Shown piece after piece: positions 17,416 to 26,882 of a stretch of DNA of 64,000 nucleotides (position 1 is the first letter of the stretch; the number at the start of each line of letters is the position of its first letter). The stretch lies in NCBI GenBank assembly GCA_964555645.1, contig CAZKTA010000003.1:124001-188000 (forward strand). Direction: 5' to 3'. Both the position numbers and the translations under genes were made by a program. The DNA comes from DTLC01 sp964555645 (lineage in GTDB: Bacteria > Verrucomicrobiota > Verrucomicrobiia > Limisphaerales > DTLC01). A model generated the notes under the pieces. It saw only the letters and a program-made list of their open reading frames with translations. It did no database searches and had not been told where the DNA came from.

Positions 17416-18366
17416 ATGAGAATTATTCGAGCAAAACACTTGGGCATGTGTTTCGGCGTACGCAATGCCATTGCATTTGCACTGCGAGAGGTTGCGCGTG
17501 CGCCTCTGACAGTGCTGGGTGAACTCGTGCACAACGAGACCGTGCTTGCGCAGTTACGTGCTGCTGGTGTGCAGTTCGAAGACAACCCAGACAAAATAAC
17601 CACACAAACCGTCATGATCACAGCACATGGCGCGTCACATCGTCGCATTAAAAACCTGCGCGAGCGTGGTTTGATTGTGCTCGAGGCCACCTGTCCACTC
17701 GTACGCAAAGCGCATCTAGCGTTGGCAAGCCTTGCTAATGCAGGCTACCACCCTGTGATCATCGGCAAGCGCCACCACACCGAAGTACATGGATTGACAG
17801 AAGACCTCGCCGAGTTTGATATCGTGCTTACTGAACCAGACGTGCTTACCCTGGAGCCGCGCTCGCGGTTCGGTGTAATCGCCCAGACTACTCAGCCAGT
17901 CGAGCGCGTGCGGCGGCTAGTGGGTTTGATGCGCGCGCGGTTCCCTGCTGCCGTGGTCCGGTACACCGACACTGTATGTGCGGCAACTAAGCTGCGCCAA
18001 GCTGCAGCGGTCGAGCTTGCGCAGCGTTGCGATGTTGTTGTTGTGGTTGGCGGCACAAACAGCAACAACAATTATGAACTGGCTGCCACATGTCGCAAAT
18101 ATTGCCCGCGCGTTTATGAGGTGCAGTACCCTGACGACGTAAGCCAGGAATGGTTTAGCGGCGTTGAAACGCTCGGTATCACGGCTGGTACATCCACACC
18201 AGACGCGCTTATCTGCCAAATTGAAGAACGAACCCGGAGTTTATTGGGTACACCTGCGCCCAGCACGGCCGATGCTCAAACGGCAAAACTCCTAGGACGC
18301 GATAACGATCGAATCAGCCTAAATGCGCCGAGCCGGTTCTGCCGACAACGCCTAGATAAAAAGTGA
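17416..18366 (+). CDS. ispH: 4-hydroxy-3-methylbut-2-enyl diphosphate reductase
   Basis: The 316-residue protein has the three cysteines that hold the [4Fe-4S] cluster at Cys12 (HLGMCFGV), Cys93 (EATCPLV) and Cys188 (TDTVCAAT), and histidines in GELVHNE and KRHHTEVHG that bind diphosphate. The Ser-rich substrate loop is GGTNSNNNYEL rather than the usual NSSN. It makes IPP and DMAPP in the last step of the MEP isoprenoid pathway. It may share a transcript with the membrane-protein genes after it (13-nt gap). Confidence 0.95.
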   Translation: MRIIRAKHLGMCFGVRNAIAFALREVARAPLTVLGELVHNETVLAQLRAAGVQFEDNPDKITTQTVMITAHGASHRRIKNLRERGLIVLEATCPLVRKAHLALASLANAGYHPVIIGKRHHTEVHGLTEDLAEFDIVLTEPDVLTLEPRSRFGVIAQTTQPVERVRRLVGLMRARFPAAVVRYTDTVCAATKLRQAAAVELAQRCDVVVVVGGTNSNNNYELAATCRKYCPRVYEVQYPDDVSQEWFSGVETLGITAGTSTPDALICQIEERTRSLLGTPAPSTADAQTAKLLGRDNDRISLNAPSRFCRQRLDKK

Positions 18367-18379
18367 AGTCGTTGTCCAC

Positions 18380-19123
18380 ATGCGCAAAGTCAATTCCAGG
18401 GCTAGCACACTCCAAACGGTGGCAGTGTTTGCAGTAACGATGGCATGGGCCGAAGCGGCAGTTGTGTTTTACCTCAGGACAATCGCCAACCGCATTATGC
18501 CATATCAACCTGAGCCGCTGCCGGTTATCGAAGAGGCTGTCACGGCCGAGCTTGAGCGTGGAATAGTCACGTTCGTTATGCTGGACACAGTTGCCGTGTT
18601 GGCATGGCGCACTCAGCAGGCAAGACTCGGCCATGCATTTGTAGCTTTCTGCACTTGGGACGTTCTTTACTACGTGTTCATGCAGCCCATGACTTGTTGG
18701 CCGCGCACATTGCCGGAGTGGGACGTACTGTTTCCGCCTTCGTTGCTGTGGTGGGGACCTGTAATTGCGCCGATGTTGATCTCCGTCTTCAGAATCTTGT
18801 GGGGAACAATCGTAACGCAGTTTGAACACATCCGACGTTGGCATACTCAAAACTTGAGAGTGATCGTACTGGCGCTGGTTGAGGCCGTGCGCGCACTGTA
18901 TGTGTTTATGGGCGAGGTACTTCGTGTTGCAGGTCAGAGTGTGGACACAATTAGGCACGTGTTGCAGGGCAGATTCAACTGGCCGGTGTTCAAGGTTGCG
19001 CTTGGATTAATGCCGGTGCCTGTTATCGAATTGACTCTGCAAGTTCACCAAGCAAGGCAATGCGTAAACTGTGAATCACGCACTCAAAGAAATTTTGAAT
19101 GCACTCGACCACCGCAAAGTTAA
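18380..19123 (+). CDS. Unknown membrane protein
   Basis: The 247-residue product has four or more hydrophobic segments and Trp/Pro-rich loops (MQPMTCWPRTLPEWDVLFPP). I do not recognise the family. The last 25 or so residues (after VHQARQCVN) read in another frame through the start of the next gene and look unnatural, so the true C-terminus may differ or the overlap may be real. It sits 13 nt after ispH and is followed by two more membrane proteins. Confidence 0.6.
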   Translation: MRKVNSRASTLQTVAVFAVTMAWAEAAVVFYLRTIANRIMPYQPEPLPVIEEAVTAELERGIVTFVMLDTVAVLAWRTQQARLGHAFVAFCTWDVLYYVFMQPMTCWPRTLPEWDVLFPPSLLWWGPVIAPMLISVFRILWGTIVTQFEHIRRWHTQNLRVIVLALVEAVRALYVFMGEVLRVAGQSVDTIRHVLQGRFNWPVFKVALGLMPVPVIELTLQVHQARQCVNCESRTQRNFECTRPPQS

Positions 19124-19818
19124 GCTGCCGGACAATTGGTCTGCTGCTACGGGGGCAAGCCGAGCCTATTAAGGCCTGGACGGACACACATGGCGTGGTT
19201 CAGTCTTGGCGCGCTGTGGCGTTCATTTGCGTCGGTGCCGGCTTGTACGGCGCAGCAATGGGCTGGTGGCGCGCGCCGGTGCAAGGGCTGTTCGTTGCAA
19301 TCAAATTCCCATTGATCATTTTGCTGACTGCGCTGGGTAATTCGTTGCTCAATGCAATGCTTGCGCCATTGCTCGGACTTAAAATCACGCTGCGCCAATC
19401 TTTTCTGGCTATTTTGCTAAGCTTCGCCATTGCAGCCGTAATCTTAGGCGCGTTCAGTCCACTGCTGGCATTTCTGGTTTGGAACGTGCCGCCAATGACG
19501 CCTGATACTGTCCGCGGAACAACCTACAGTGTTATTCAGCTCACGCATGTGACGGTGATCTCATTTGCCGGCGCTGCGGCAAACGTACGTCTTTTTGAGC
19601 TCTTGGTGAGCTTAGGTGGCAACGCTGCTGTGGCGCGTCGTGTACTTTTTGCGTGGCTGGCGGGCAACCTGTTTCTCGGCAGTCAACTTGCGTGGATTCT
19701 GCGGCCGTTTATCGGCTCACCTGCGCTGCCGGTCGAGTTCCTGCGCCAAACTGCGTTTCAAGGCAACTTTTACGAAACGGTTTTTCGTGCTGTGCTCAAA
19801 ACACTTGAAATCAACTAA
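19071..19818 (+). pseudogene. YIP1-like membrane protein gene with a frameshift at a G run
   Basis: A GTG at 19071 opens a protein-like frame (MNHALKEILNALDHRKVKL) that ends at a TAA just after a run of five Gs at 19151-19155. The downstream frame, open to 19818, is clearly coding, with four or five hydrophobic helices. Removing one G fuses the frames as NWSAATGQAEPIKAWTD. The intact protein would have about 248 residues and resembles the next gene product in its helix pattern. A sequencing error, a recent mutation or a slippery site are all possible. An ATG at 19099 in the downstream frame gives a weaker N-terminus. Confidence 0.6.
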
Positions 19819-19836
19819 CTACAACCGAACCACAAC

Positions 19837-20592
19837 ATGACTGAAACAAATCAACCTAACTCGGCCGTGCCGCCGCAAATACCGGTTCAGGCCGCTCCTG
19901 CGTCTAAAATGTTGGGCAGCCCAGGTGACGACCCTGAAAACCACCTCCCAATAAAAGGCGGTTTGGCCACCATCGAGGCGGTGCTACGCCAGCCAAACCG
20001 AGTGCTCTTTCAACTGCGCCAACCGCGCCCAGGCAGGTTGATCATGCTGATGCTGCTCTGTGCCGTGGCTTGCAGTGCAATTTACGGATTTGTCATAGGC
20101 ACATTTTCCGGCGGTGTCCAACTATGGGCTGCATCGGTCAAAGTCGCCGCTGGCTTACTACTTTCAGCACTGATCTGCCTGCCAAGTCTGTACGTGTTTG
20201 CCTGCATGAGCGGTTCACAGGCAAAACCAATTGAAGTGATTGGCATGGTGACCGCCACACTGACGCTCATGACAATATTGATGACCGGGTTTGCGCCTGT
20301 TGCATGGGTGTTTTCACAATCAACCGAGTCAGTGGCATTCATGGGTGCGTTGCATCTGATGTTTTGGTTTGTTTCAACGTTGTTTGCGTTGCGGTTCGTA
20401 CGACTAGGACTCAATTATTCCGGTGCGAATTCATCCGCTTGCTTTGGCCTTTGGGCAGTGATTTTTGTGGTTGTGGCATTGCAGATGAGCACTGCTTTAC
20501 GCCCATTGGTTGGTACCGCAGAGACATTTTTGCCGACTGAGAAAAAGTTCTTTGCGACACACTGGGTGCAGTGCCTAAAGCGCAGCAATTGA
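19837..20592 (+). CDS. YIP1-like membrane protein of unknown function
   Basis: The 251-residue protein has a Pro/Gln-rich cytosolic N-terminus (about 50 residues), a conserved-looking IEAVLRQPNRVLFQLRQ segment, then four or five membrane helices. The helix spacing and the segment before TM1 resemble the protein encoded just upstream, so the two may be diverged paralogues or heteromeric partners. Function is unknown. Confidence 0.65.
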   Translation: MTETNQPNSAVPPQIPVQAAPASKMLGSPGDDPENHLPIKGGLATIEAVLRQPNRVLFQLRQPRPGRLIMLMLLCAVACSAIYGFVIGTFSGGVQLWAASVKVAAGLLLSALICLPSLYVFACMSGSQAKPIEVIGMVTATLTLMTILMTGFAPVAWVFSQSTESVAFMGALHLMFWFVSTLFALRFVRLGLNYSGANSSACFGLWAVIFVVVALQMSTALRPLVGTAETFLPTEKKFFATHWVQCLKRSN

Positions 20593-20865
20593 TTCGGGGC
20601 ACACCGAAAAACCCGCCGATACCGGGTACTCACTTTGTGTTTTTGTGTTCCGGCATCCCCAACACCAGTTCATGAGAGAGTTGCGTTTGGATACGGTTAA
20701 TCTGTGATGCTTAAAGGTGGCGTTTTTTTTCCAAGACTGAGTTACATGGCACACTGGCCAGGGCATTCACTCCGGGCAAGCTGCCGGTGCAACCGGCCAC
20801 CCGCTTGCCAAACCGATTCTTGCTGTTGCGGTAAGCCACGTTTTTGCTTTTCATTGCTGTCAGAA

Positions 20866-21900
20866 ATGAATCAAAAGCAACTAATGCCATCCCTAGTGCA
20901 AGTTACAATTCACCACAGCCAGTTCCCTGAGGCGGTGCGACGCGAGCTACTGAAATCCCTACACACACGGCGTGTGAACCACAAGTTTCACTACGATAGC
21001 ATCAAACAAGCGCAAAAATGGCTCCATGTACACAAGGCGTACTCGCCTTGGCATAACGACCCAGGTTGCAGAGCGGTTTACCGATTGGCCTTCAAACAAA
21101 CCGCCCCACAGATTCGGGCAAAGACCGTTCATGTGATCGGGCTGGGCTGCGGCACCGGACAAAAAGACCTACAGTTAATTAGACTGCTCAGTGCAAATGA
21201 TAAAGCAGTCTGTTACACCCCATGCGATTCGAGTGTACCAATGGTCCTAATGGCCTACCGAGCCGCCCTTGCTGCAGTCACTACCGGATGTTGCAAACCG
21301 GTGGTTTGTGACCTAGCAATAGCAGACGATTTAGCTGAGCTGCTGGAAAAGGTCTGCGCACGGCACCGCGCCACTTGCCCACAGCGGCGACGCGGTCATA
21401 CCATAACACGACTTGTGACATTTTTCGGCCTGCTACCAAACTTTCACCCCATGCAGGCACTGCGCCAAATGAGGAGTTTGCTTCGGCGCGGAGATTTTTT
21501 ACTGCTAAGCGCAAACCTTGTTCCCGGCGCGGACATGGCCGCTGGCATGAAAAAAGTCCTCTCGCAATATGACAACACACTAACGCGCGACTGGTTGATG
21601 ACATTCTTACTGGATCTTGGTGTGGAGTGCGACGCCGGCACGCTACGCTTCGATGTCGAACACGGCCAATTCGGTGTAAACCGCGTCGTGGCCAAGTTTC
21701 ACTTCAAACAAAAATCCACAGTCCAAATCTGGCGTCAGACCTTTGTATTCAGACCGCCGGATACTATCCAACTATTCTTCTCGTACCGCTATACACCTAA
21801 ACAATTGCACGATCTGCTTCAGCAATACGGGTTCACTGTAACCGGACAGTGGTTAACACCTTCGGGTGACGAAGGCGTGTTTTGTTGCTCCCGAACTTAA
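20866..21900 (+). CDS. SAM-dependent methyltransferase, EgtD-like
   Basis: The ATG at 20866 is preferred to a longer frame whose N-terminus is Cys-rich and unlike protein. The 344-residue product has a motif-I glycine loop (VIGLGCGTGQKDLQLI), an acidic end of strand 2 (CDSSVPMVLMAY), and a C-terminal block (YTPKQLHDLLQQYGF) typical of the histidine-specific methyltransferase family (EgtD). EgtD makes hercynine for ergothioneine, but no EgtB-like gene is in the window, so another substrate is possible. The strand switches just after it to a pseudogene. Confidence 0.7.
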   Translation: MNQKQLMPSLVQVTIHHSQFPEAVRRELLKSLHTRRVNHKFHYDSIKQAQKWLHVHKAYSPWHNDPGCRAVYRLAFKQTAPQIRAKTVHVIGLGCGTGQKDLQLIRLLSANDKAVCYTPCDSSVPMVLMAYRAALAAVTTGCCKPVVCDLAIADDLAELLEKVCARHRATCPQRRRGHTITRLVTFFGLLPNFHPMQALRQMRSLLRRGDFLLLSANLVPGADMAAGMKKVLSQYDNTLTRDWLMTFLLDLGVECDAGTLRFDVEHGQFGVNRVVAKFHFKQKSTVQIWRQTFVFRPPDTIQLFFSYRYTPKQLHDLLQQYGFTVTGQWLTPSGDEGVFCCSRT

Positions 21901-21980
21901 GCAGTGGCCGAGCGCAACAGGCAGACCTGCCGGTCAAACTTTGTCAGTAGGGCATAAGATTGACAGTTGTGCAGTTCAAA

Positions 21981-22849
21981 CTATCGAAATTGCCCGGCTG
22001 CAGGACCGTTACTGTACCATTCACCTAGCGCGTCAAGCGCCTGGCGGAAATTTTCCAGGTGATAACGCTGTCTGCTTTCCCAGTAACAGAACGGCCATGG
22101 CGCATCGCCGGTGGTAATTAGCATGTTTTCAGCAGGAACTACGCTTGCAATGCGATGCCGCGAAATTTCCCACGAATGATAAACCACCGCGGTCACGTCA
22201 GCCAAATCCGCCTTTGACATACGAAATATCGGTCCTAAATTTTCACTACGTCCAAAAATAGCGCGGCGGGTCAAATCAGTTTCGTTGCTAGTCAGCGAGT
22301 CAATTCCGCGCTCTGGTTTGCGGGTCATATGAAAGTAGAATTTATTGGGGGAACGCGCACGAGTCGCGCGGTTACCGTTTACCCACAACTGCTCGAAGTA
22401 CCATTGCCCGTGCTTAACTTCTGGGATTTGCGCAGACCATATACCATCTGCGTGGCGCTGCCAGCCGGTCACAACGCGCCCCCCCCTGTAAAAAGCGGTT
22501 TTGCGCCTGACACAGCTTCGTACGAAATCATGGCCTCGGGCGTGCCACTGTCAACTGGTGTAAAATCCACTGGCCCAGTAAGTTGATACACGCCGTCGTG
22601 GAACAAGACCCGGACAGGTTTTTGAGCGGCGCCATGTCTCTTGAGTTTTCGCACCAGGTTGCGCGCGCCGGCAAACGACGCAAGTGGCCCGTCCGTCTTG
22701 GTGGCGTTTGGCTTAGGTAGCGTGCCAGACCATGCGTCGTTACCGCGTGGCGAGACGTAAATCACCAAAGTGCCCGTTGATTGGGCCAACGACACAACAG
22801 CCCAAGATACGGCTGCCAACAAAACCAACCGCTTCAGCATCATACGCAT
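21981..22849 (-). pseudogene. Remnant of a secreted right-handed beta-helix protein
   Basis: The frame from ATG 22849 encodes a signal peptide (LKRLVLLAAVSWAVVSLAQS) and the start typical of secreted beta-helix enzymes (VIYVSPRGNDAWSG; VLFHDGVYQLTGPVDF). It stops right after an 8-G run at 22479-22486. The adjoining frame continues the same protein (VVTGWQRHADGIWSAQIPE to GEWYSNG) and then ends at 21981. The reading frame would be restored by one extra G or two fewer. The whole beta-helix that normally follows is missing, so this is a decayed fragment of about 290 codons. Confidence 0.82.
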
Positions 22850-22956
22850 CGGATGCGCATGAGTTTTCCCAGAAAGTCGAGCAAGACAACTCGCATGCAC
22901 AACATCACAACGTCTGCAACTTAACCAACACGCGCAAGCTGCCGGCCTACTGAGCG

Positions 22957-23844
22957 CTAGAAAACCCTCAACGTATCCAGCACGGCTTTGATCCGCGGCA
23001 CTTCGTGCGTGCGGAACAGGTCGGTCCTGCCCAATGCAGCCAAAACAGCAAAAAACGGCTCGGCGCACCTGACTTCCTCGCCGAAGTACTCGAATGCATG
23101 CGGCAACGCGTTGCAAATCGGATAACCAAGCGTGCGCAGCCTAAATGTGTTCAGAAAAATGTTCATTTGGTACCGAACACGCCGTGCGCTATCTTGAAGG
23201 TTCCGATAGTAAAAGCCCAAACCCGGATCGAGTATAATTTTTTGGACGCCGTACTTTTGCGCTAGCTCGATCTGGCGCGTGAAATACTCACGCATCAACT
23301 CGATTGTATCGAGGCCAAACTCAAACTCGCCAACTGTGCGAACGTTTTTACCTTGCACGTAGCAAATGATAACCGCAGCGCCATGTTCAGCAGCGATTCG
23401 ATAAAGCTCAGGCGCGTGCTCAGTTCCTGTGATGTTCAACACATTCGCACCGGCTCCAAGACTCGCGCGTGCTACTGCGGGCTGGTAAGTTTCAACCGAG
23501 ACGAGTACATCCTGATCTCTGAGCGCTTTGATGACTGGAATTAACTTACTAGTTTGGAGGGCTTCGTCTGCTCGGGCTGCATTAAGCAATGTGGACTCAG
23601 CGCCGATATCAACCAGGTGTGCCCCCTGACTTACCAAGACCCTAGCACGGTACACCGCCCTTTCTGCACTTAGGCATACGCTTTCACGATACCACGAGTC
23701 GGGTGAGAGATTAATTACGCCCATTATAGCTGGTTGCTTGTTAAACTCAAAAAGACGGTCGCCAATCCGAAACTCTGCTACTGGCGCAGAATACGCATTC
23801 GGAGCCTTCTGATACATCCCAGCCAGTTGTTCAAGCGTGAGCAC
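22957..23844 (-). CDS. Dihydropteroate synthase-family protein
   Basis: The 295-residue TIM-barrel protein matches the pterin-binding family: AIMGVINLSPDSWYRES (usually IMGxxNxTPDSF), HLVDIGAEST (usually DIGGESTRP), ANVLNITG (usually INDVSG/T) and KIILDPGLGF. The substitutions at the pABA/pterin loops, notably loss of the RP after EST, suggest that it may not be the folate enzyme itself but a DHPS-like relative acting on another pterin. It starts with GTG. A tRNA-Arg lies just upstream on the same strand. Confidence 0.75.
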   Translation of the reverse strand: MLTLEQLAGMYQKAPNAYSAPVAEFRIGDRLFEFNKQPAIMGVINLSPDSWYRESVCLSAERAVYRARVLVSQGAHLVDIGAESTLLNAARADEALQTSKLIPVIKALRDQDVLVSVETYQPAVARASLGAGANVLNITGTEHAPELYRIAAEHGAAVIICYVQGKNVRTVGEFEFGLDTIELMREYFTRQIELAQKYGVQKIILDPGLGFYYRNLQDSARRVRYQMNIFLNTFRLRTLGYPICNALPHAFEYFGEEVRCAEPFFAVLAALGRTDLFRTHEVPRIKAVLDTLRVF

Positions 23845-23895
23845 TGAAGTGAAAACTCCAAAAATCGAAAATCAAAAAAACACAAACCCAGTTGT

Positions 23896-23972
23896 TGGTA
23901 CGCCCGGCGCGATTCGAACGCGCGACCCTCTGCTTAGAAGGCAGATGCTCTGTCCAGCTGAGCTACGGGCGC
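23896..23972 (-). tRNA. tRNA-Arg(TCT)
   Basis: The minus strand folds as a cloverleaf: acceptor GCGCCCG/CGGGCGT, D arm GCTC..GAGC, anticodon stem CTGCC with loop CTTCTAA (anticodon TCT), T arm GCGCG-TTCGAAT-CGCGC, discriminator A and an encoded CCA. It reads AGA codons. Confidence 0.97.
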
Positions 23973-24127
23973 AGCACCAATCAAAACTACTCGGCAACAC
24001 CATCTCTTGCAAGCCCACCATGCGCAAGGCAATCCTGGTGCACCCGTACGCAAACTCCGGGCAAACGCGGGTTTGTCCTAGTGAGGCTCGAAGCAGTCAG
24101 CTCAGCCCTAGTTTGAAAACCGACTTC

Positions 24128-26881
24128 TCACGCAAACGGCCAAGCCTCACAACTCGCTGTGAAACACCGATCGCCATATACATTGTCCACGCACGCGACA
24201 TGAGGCCAGAACTTGTGTTCGCGCGTCCATGGGGCCGGAAACGCCGCCTGCTCACGTGAATACTTATGGGGCCAATCCGCTGCGGCAATCATGTCGGCCG
24301 TATGCGGCGCATTTTTCAATGGATTGTCGAACTTATCTAGCCGCCCATCTTCGATCGCTTTAATCTCAGCGTGGATCGAGATCAACGCGTCACAGAATCG
24401 GTCTAGTTCAGTCTTCGACTCGCTTTCAGTTGGCTCAACCATGAACGTGCCTGGTACCGGCCACGACATAGTGGGCGCATGAAACCCATAATCCATAAGC
24501 CGTTTAGCAACGTGTTCGACATCGACCCCGGCCCTGGCCCTGCACTGCCGGAAATCTAATATGCATTCGTGCGCAACTAGGTCATTCGGCCCAAGATACA
24601 CAGTCGGAAAATAATCGCGCAACCTGTGCGCTAAGTAGTTCGCGTTCAGGATCGCAACTTTGCTGGCTTTGGTGAGTCCTTCGGCACCCATCGTTGCGAT
24701 GTACATCCAAGCAATTGTTAAAATGCTTGCACTGCCATATTGCGCCGATGTGAGCATTCCAATGCCGGTCCCAGGCGCACCCGGCAGGAACGGCGCCAGG
24801 TGTGCTGCAACTGCAATCGGTCCCACACCAGGACCACCACCACCGTGCGGTATACCGAAAGTCTTGTGCAGATTCAGATGACACACATCTGCCCCAAGCT
24901 CGCCCGGCCGACACAACCCCACCATCGCATTCAGGTTCGCGCCGTCCATGTACACCTGGCCACCGTGCTCATGGACTAATGCGCAAATCTCGCGAATTCG
25001 TGGCTCAAATACGCCGTGCGTAGACGGATAAGTAATCATCAGCGCCGCAACTTTGTCCCTGTAGAGGCGTAGCTTGGCACGCAACTCTTCCACACTAACT
25101 CTGCCATGCGGATCGCATTCTACCGGTACAACTTGCATGCCGGCCAGCGTGGCACTGGCTGGATTTGTCCCATGCGCAGATGTTGGTATCAGACATACTT
25201 TACGTTGGCCCTGGCCGGTGCTCAGGTGATATCGACGAATGATTAACAGGCCGGCCAGTTCGCCCTGCGAACCTGCGTTTGGCTGGAGTGAAACCGCTGT
25301 CATACCCGTGATTTCAGCCAGCCATTGTTCCAACTGCTGCACCAACCGTTGGTAACCGTGTGCCTGCTCGATCGGCACAAACGGATGCACATTGGTTACC
25401 TCAGGCCATGTCACCGGGAACATGCTCGCAGCCGAGTTAAGTTTCATTGTGCACGAACCAAGTGGGATCATCGAGGTACACAGCGAGATGTCACGTGATT
25501 CAAGCCGTTTCAAATAACGCATCATCTCAAGCTCGGTATGATACCGATTGAACACTGGCGCAGTTAAAAAAGGCGTGGTCCTGGCATGCAATGCTGGTGC
25601 AGGCCGCCCCCTACCGGACCCTATAAGCCTGATTAACTGCTCGACATCCGGTTCTGTGCTTGTCTCGTCAAGCGAAATGCCAATTGTCCCGTCGCCATAG
25701 TCACGCACGTTTACCTCCGTCGGTAGCTTGGCTCGAATACGTAGCGTATCGAAAAACGGCCCGTCACCAATCCAATCCACTTGTTCTGCCAACCTACACG
25801 CAAGCTCGTGGATTCGCTGTGCGATGCGTCTAAGCCCGTCTGGCCCGTGCCAAACCGCGTACATCGCTGCTAATACAGCAGGCAAAACTTGCGCAGTGCA
25901 AATGTTACTTGTTGCCTTTTCGCGCCGGATATGTTGTTCGCGTGTTTGCAGCGCCAATCGTAGGGCCGGTTGCCCACGCGCATCGCGCGACACACCGATC
26001 AACCGACCCGGCATCTGCCGTTTGAACCGGTCACGCGTGGCAAGGAATGCCGGATGCGGCCCGCCGTAACCGAGTGGCACACCAAACCGCTGTGCACTGC
26101 CAACAACAACATCTGCGCCAAATTCACCCGGCGGCCTGATCAATGTCAGTGCCAATAAGTCCGTTGCAACAACCAACAATGCTGAGCTTTTATGCAGTTC
26201 ATCCGCTAAAGGTGAATAATCGTAGATCTGCCCGTCCGTAGCGGGGTACTGCACCAACGCGCCGAACACAGTATCATCGAGCTTGAACTGCCTGTGGTCA
26301 TCCACCACCACCTGAATGCCCAATGGCTCGGCACGCGTGTGCACAACAGCAATTGTTTGCGGATGACAACTCGCGGATACCAAAAACGTACTTGCGTGCT
26401 CGGCCGGGCGCAGCCGGTGACACATTAACATCGCTTCTGCAGCAGCAGACGCTTCATCAAGCAATGACGCATTTGCAATCTCCATACGCGTCAGGTCGGC
26501 GACCATCACCTGAAACAAAAACAGCGCTTCAAGCCGGCCCTGTGAAATTTCCGATTGATACGGTGTGTAGGGCGTGTACCACGCCGGATTTTCCAAAATG
26601 CATCGTTGCAACACTGGTGGTACCAGGGTGCCGTAGAAACCTTGACCGATGTAAGTCCGGCGTGGCTTGTTCTGCGACATGATGGCTTTTAATTCGGCCA
26701 AGGCTTCATGCTCGGCCCGCGCCAGCGGCAGGTTCAATGGCCGGTGAGTCCGAAGCGGACTCGGTATCGCCGCATCCACTAGTGCATCCAATGAGGCGAA
26801 ACCTAGCGCGGCTAACATTTCTTGTTGCTCGACGTCGCTAGGCCCAATTTGACGACGAATAAATGTATCTGTGTGAGCCAT
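24128..26881 (-). CDS. gcvP: Glycine dehydrogenase (decarboxylating), P protein
   Basis: The 917-residue single-chain P protein carries the pyridoxal-phosphate lysine in DVCHLNLHKTFGIPHGGGGPG and the usual N-terminal half (RRQIGPSDVEQQEMLAALG; YTPYQSEISQGRLEALF). The C-terminus ends normally (KFWPHVACVDNVYGDR). It decarboxylates glycine and passes the aminomethyl group to the lipoyl arm of GcvH. It is slightly shorter than the 950 or so residues in E. coli but looks complete. It starts 1 nt after gcvH ends, as third gene of the gcvT-H-P operon. Confidence 0.96.
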   Translation of the reverse strand: MAHTDTFIRRQIGPSDVEQQEMLAALGFASLDALVDAAIPSPLRTHRPLNLPLARAEHEALAELKAIMSQNKPRRTYIGQGFYGTLVPPVLQRCILENPAWYTPYTPYQSEISQGRLEALFLFQVMVADLTRMEIANASLLDEASAAAEAMLMCHRLRPAEHASTFLVSASCHPQTIAVVHTRAEPLGIQVVVDDHRQFKLDDTVFGALVQYPATDGQIYDYSPLADELHKSSALLVVATDLLALTLIRPPGEFGADVVVGSAQRFGVPLGYGGPHPAFLATRDRFKRQMPGRLIGVSRDARGQPALRLALQTREQHIRREKATSNICTAQVLPAVLAAMYAVWHGPDGLRRIAQRIHELACRLAEQVDWIGDGPFFDTLRIRAKLPTEVNVRDYGDGTIGISLDETSTEPDVEQLIRLIGSGRGRPAPALHARTTPFLTAPVFNRYHTELEMMRYLKRLESRDISLCTSMIPLGSCTMKLNSAASMFPVTWPEVTNVHPFVPIEQAHGYQRLVQQLEQWLAEITGMTAVSLQPNAGSQGELAGLLIIRRYHLSTGQGQRKVCLIPTSAHGTNPASATLAGMQVVPVECDPHGRVSVEELRAKLRLYRDKVAALMITYPSTHGVFEPRIREICALVHEHGGQVYMDGANLNAMVGLCRPGELGADVCHLNLHKTFGIPHGGGGPGVGPIAVAAHLAPFLPGAPGTGIGMLTSAQYGSASILTIAWMYIATMGAEGLTKASKVAILNANYLAHRLRDYFPTVYLGPNDLVAHECILDFRQCRARAGVDVEHVAKRLMDYGFHAPTMSWPVPGTFMVEPTESESKTELDRFCDALISIHAEIKAIEDGRLDKFDNPLKNAPHTADMIAAADWPHKYSREQAAFPAPWTREHKFWPHVACVDNVYGDRCFTASCEAWPFA

Positions 26882-26882
26882 T

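Noticed and set aside
17054..17419. A 121-codon frame between the regulator and ispH
   Set aside because: It runs through the operator palindrome, has no ribosome-binding site and no protein-like composition.
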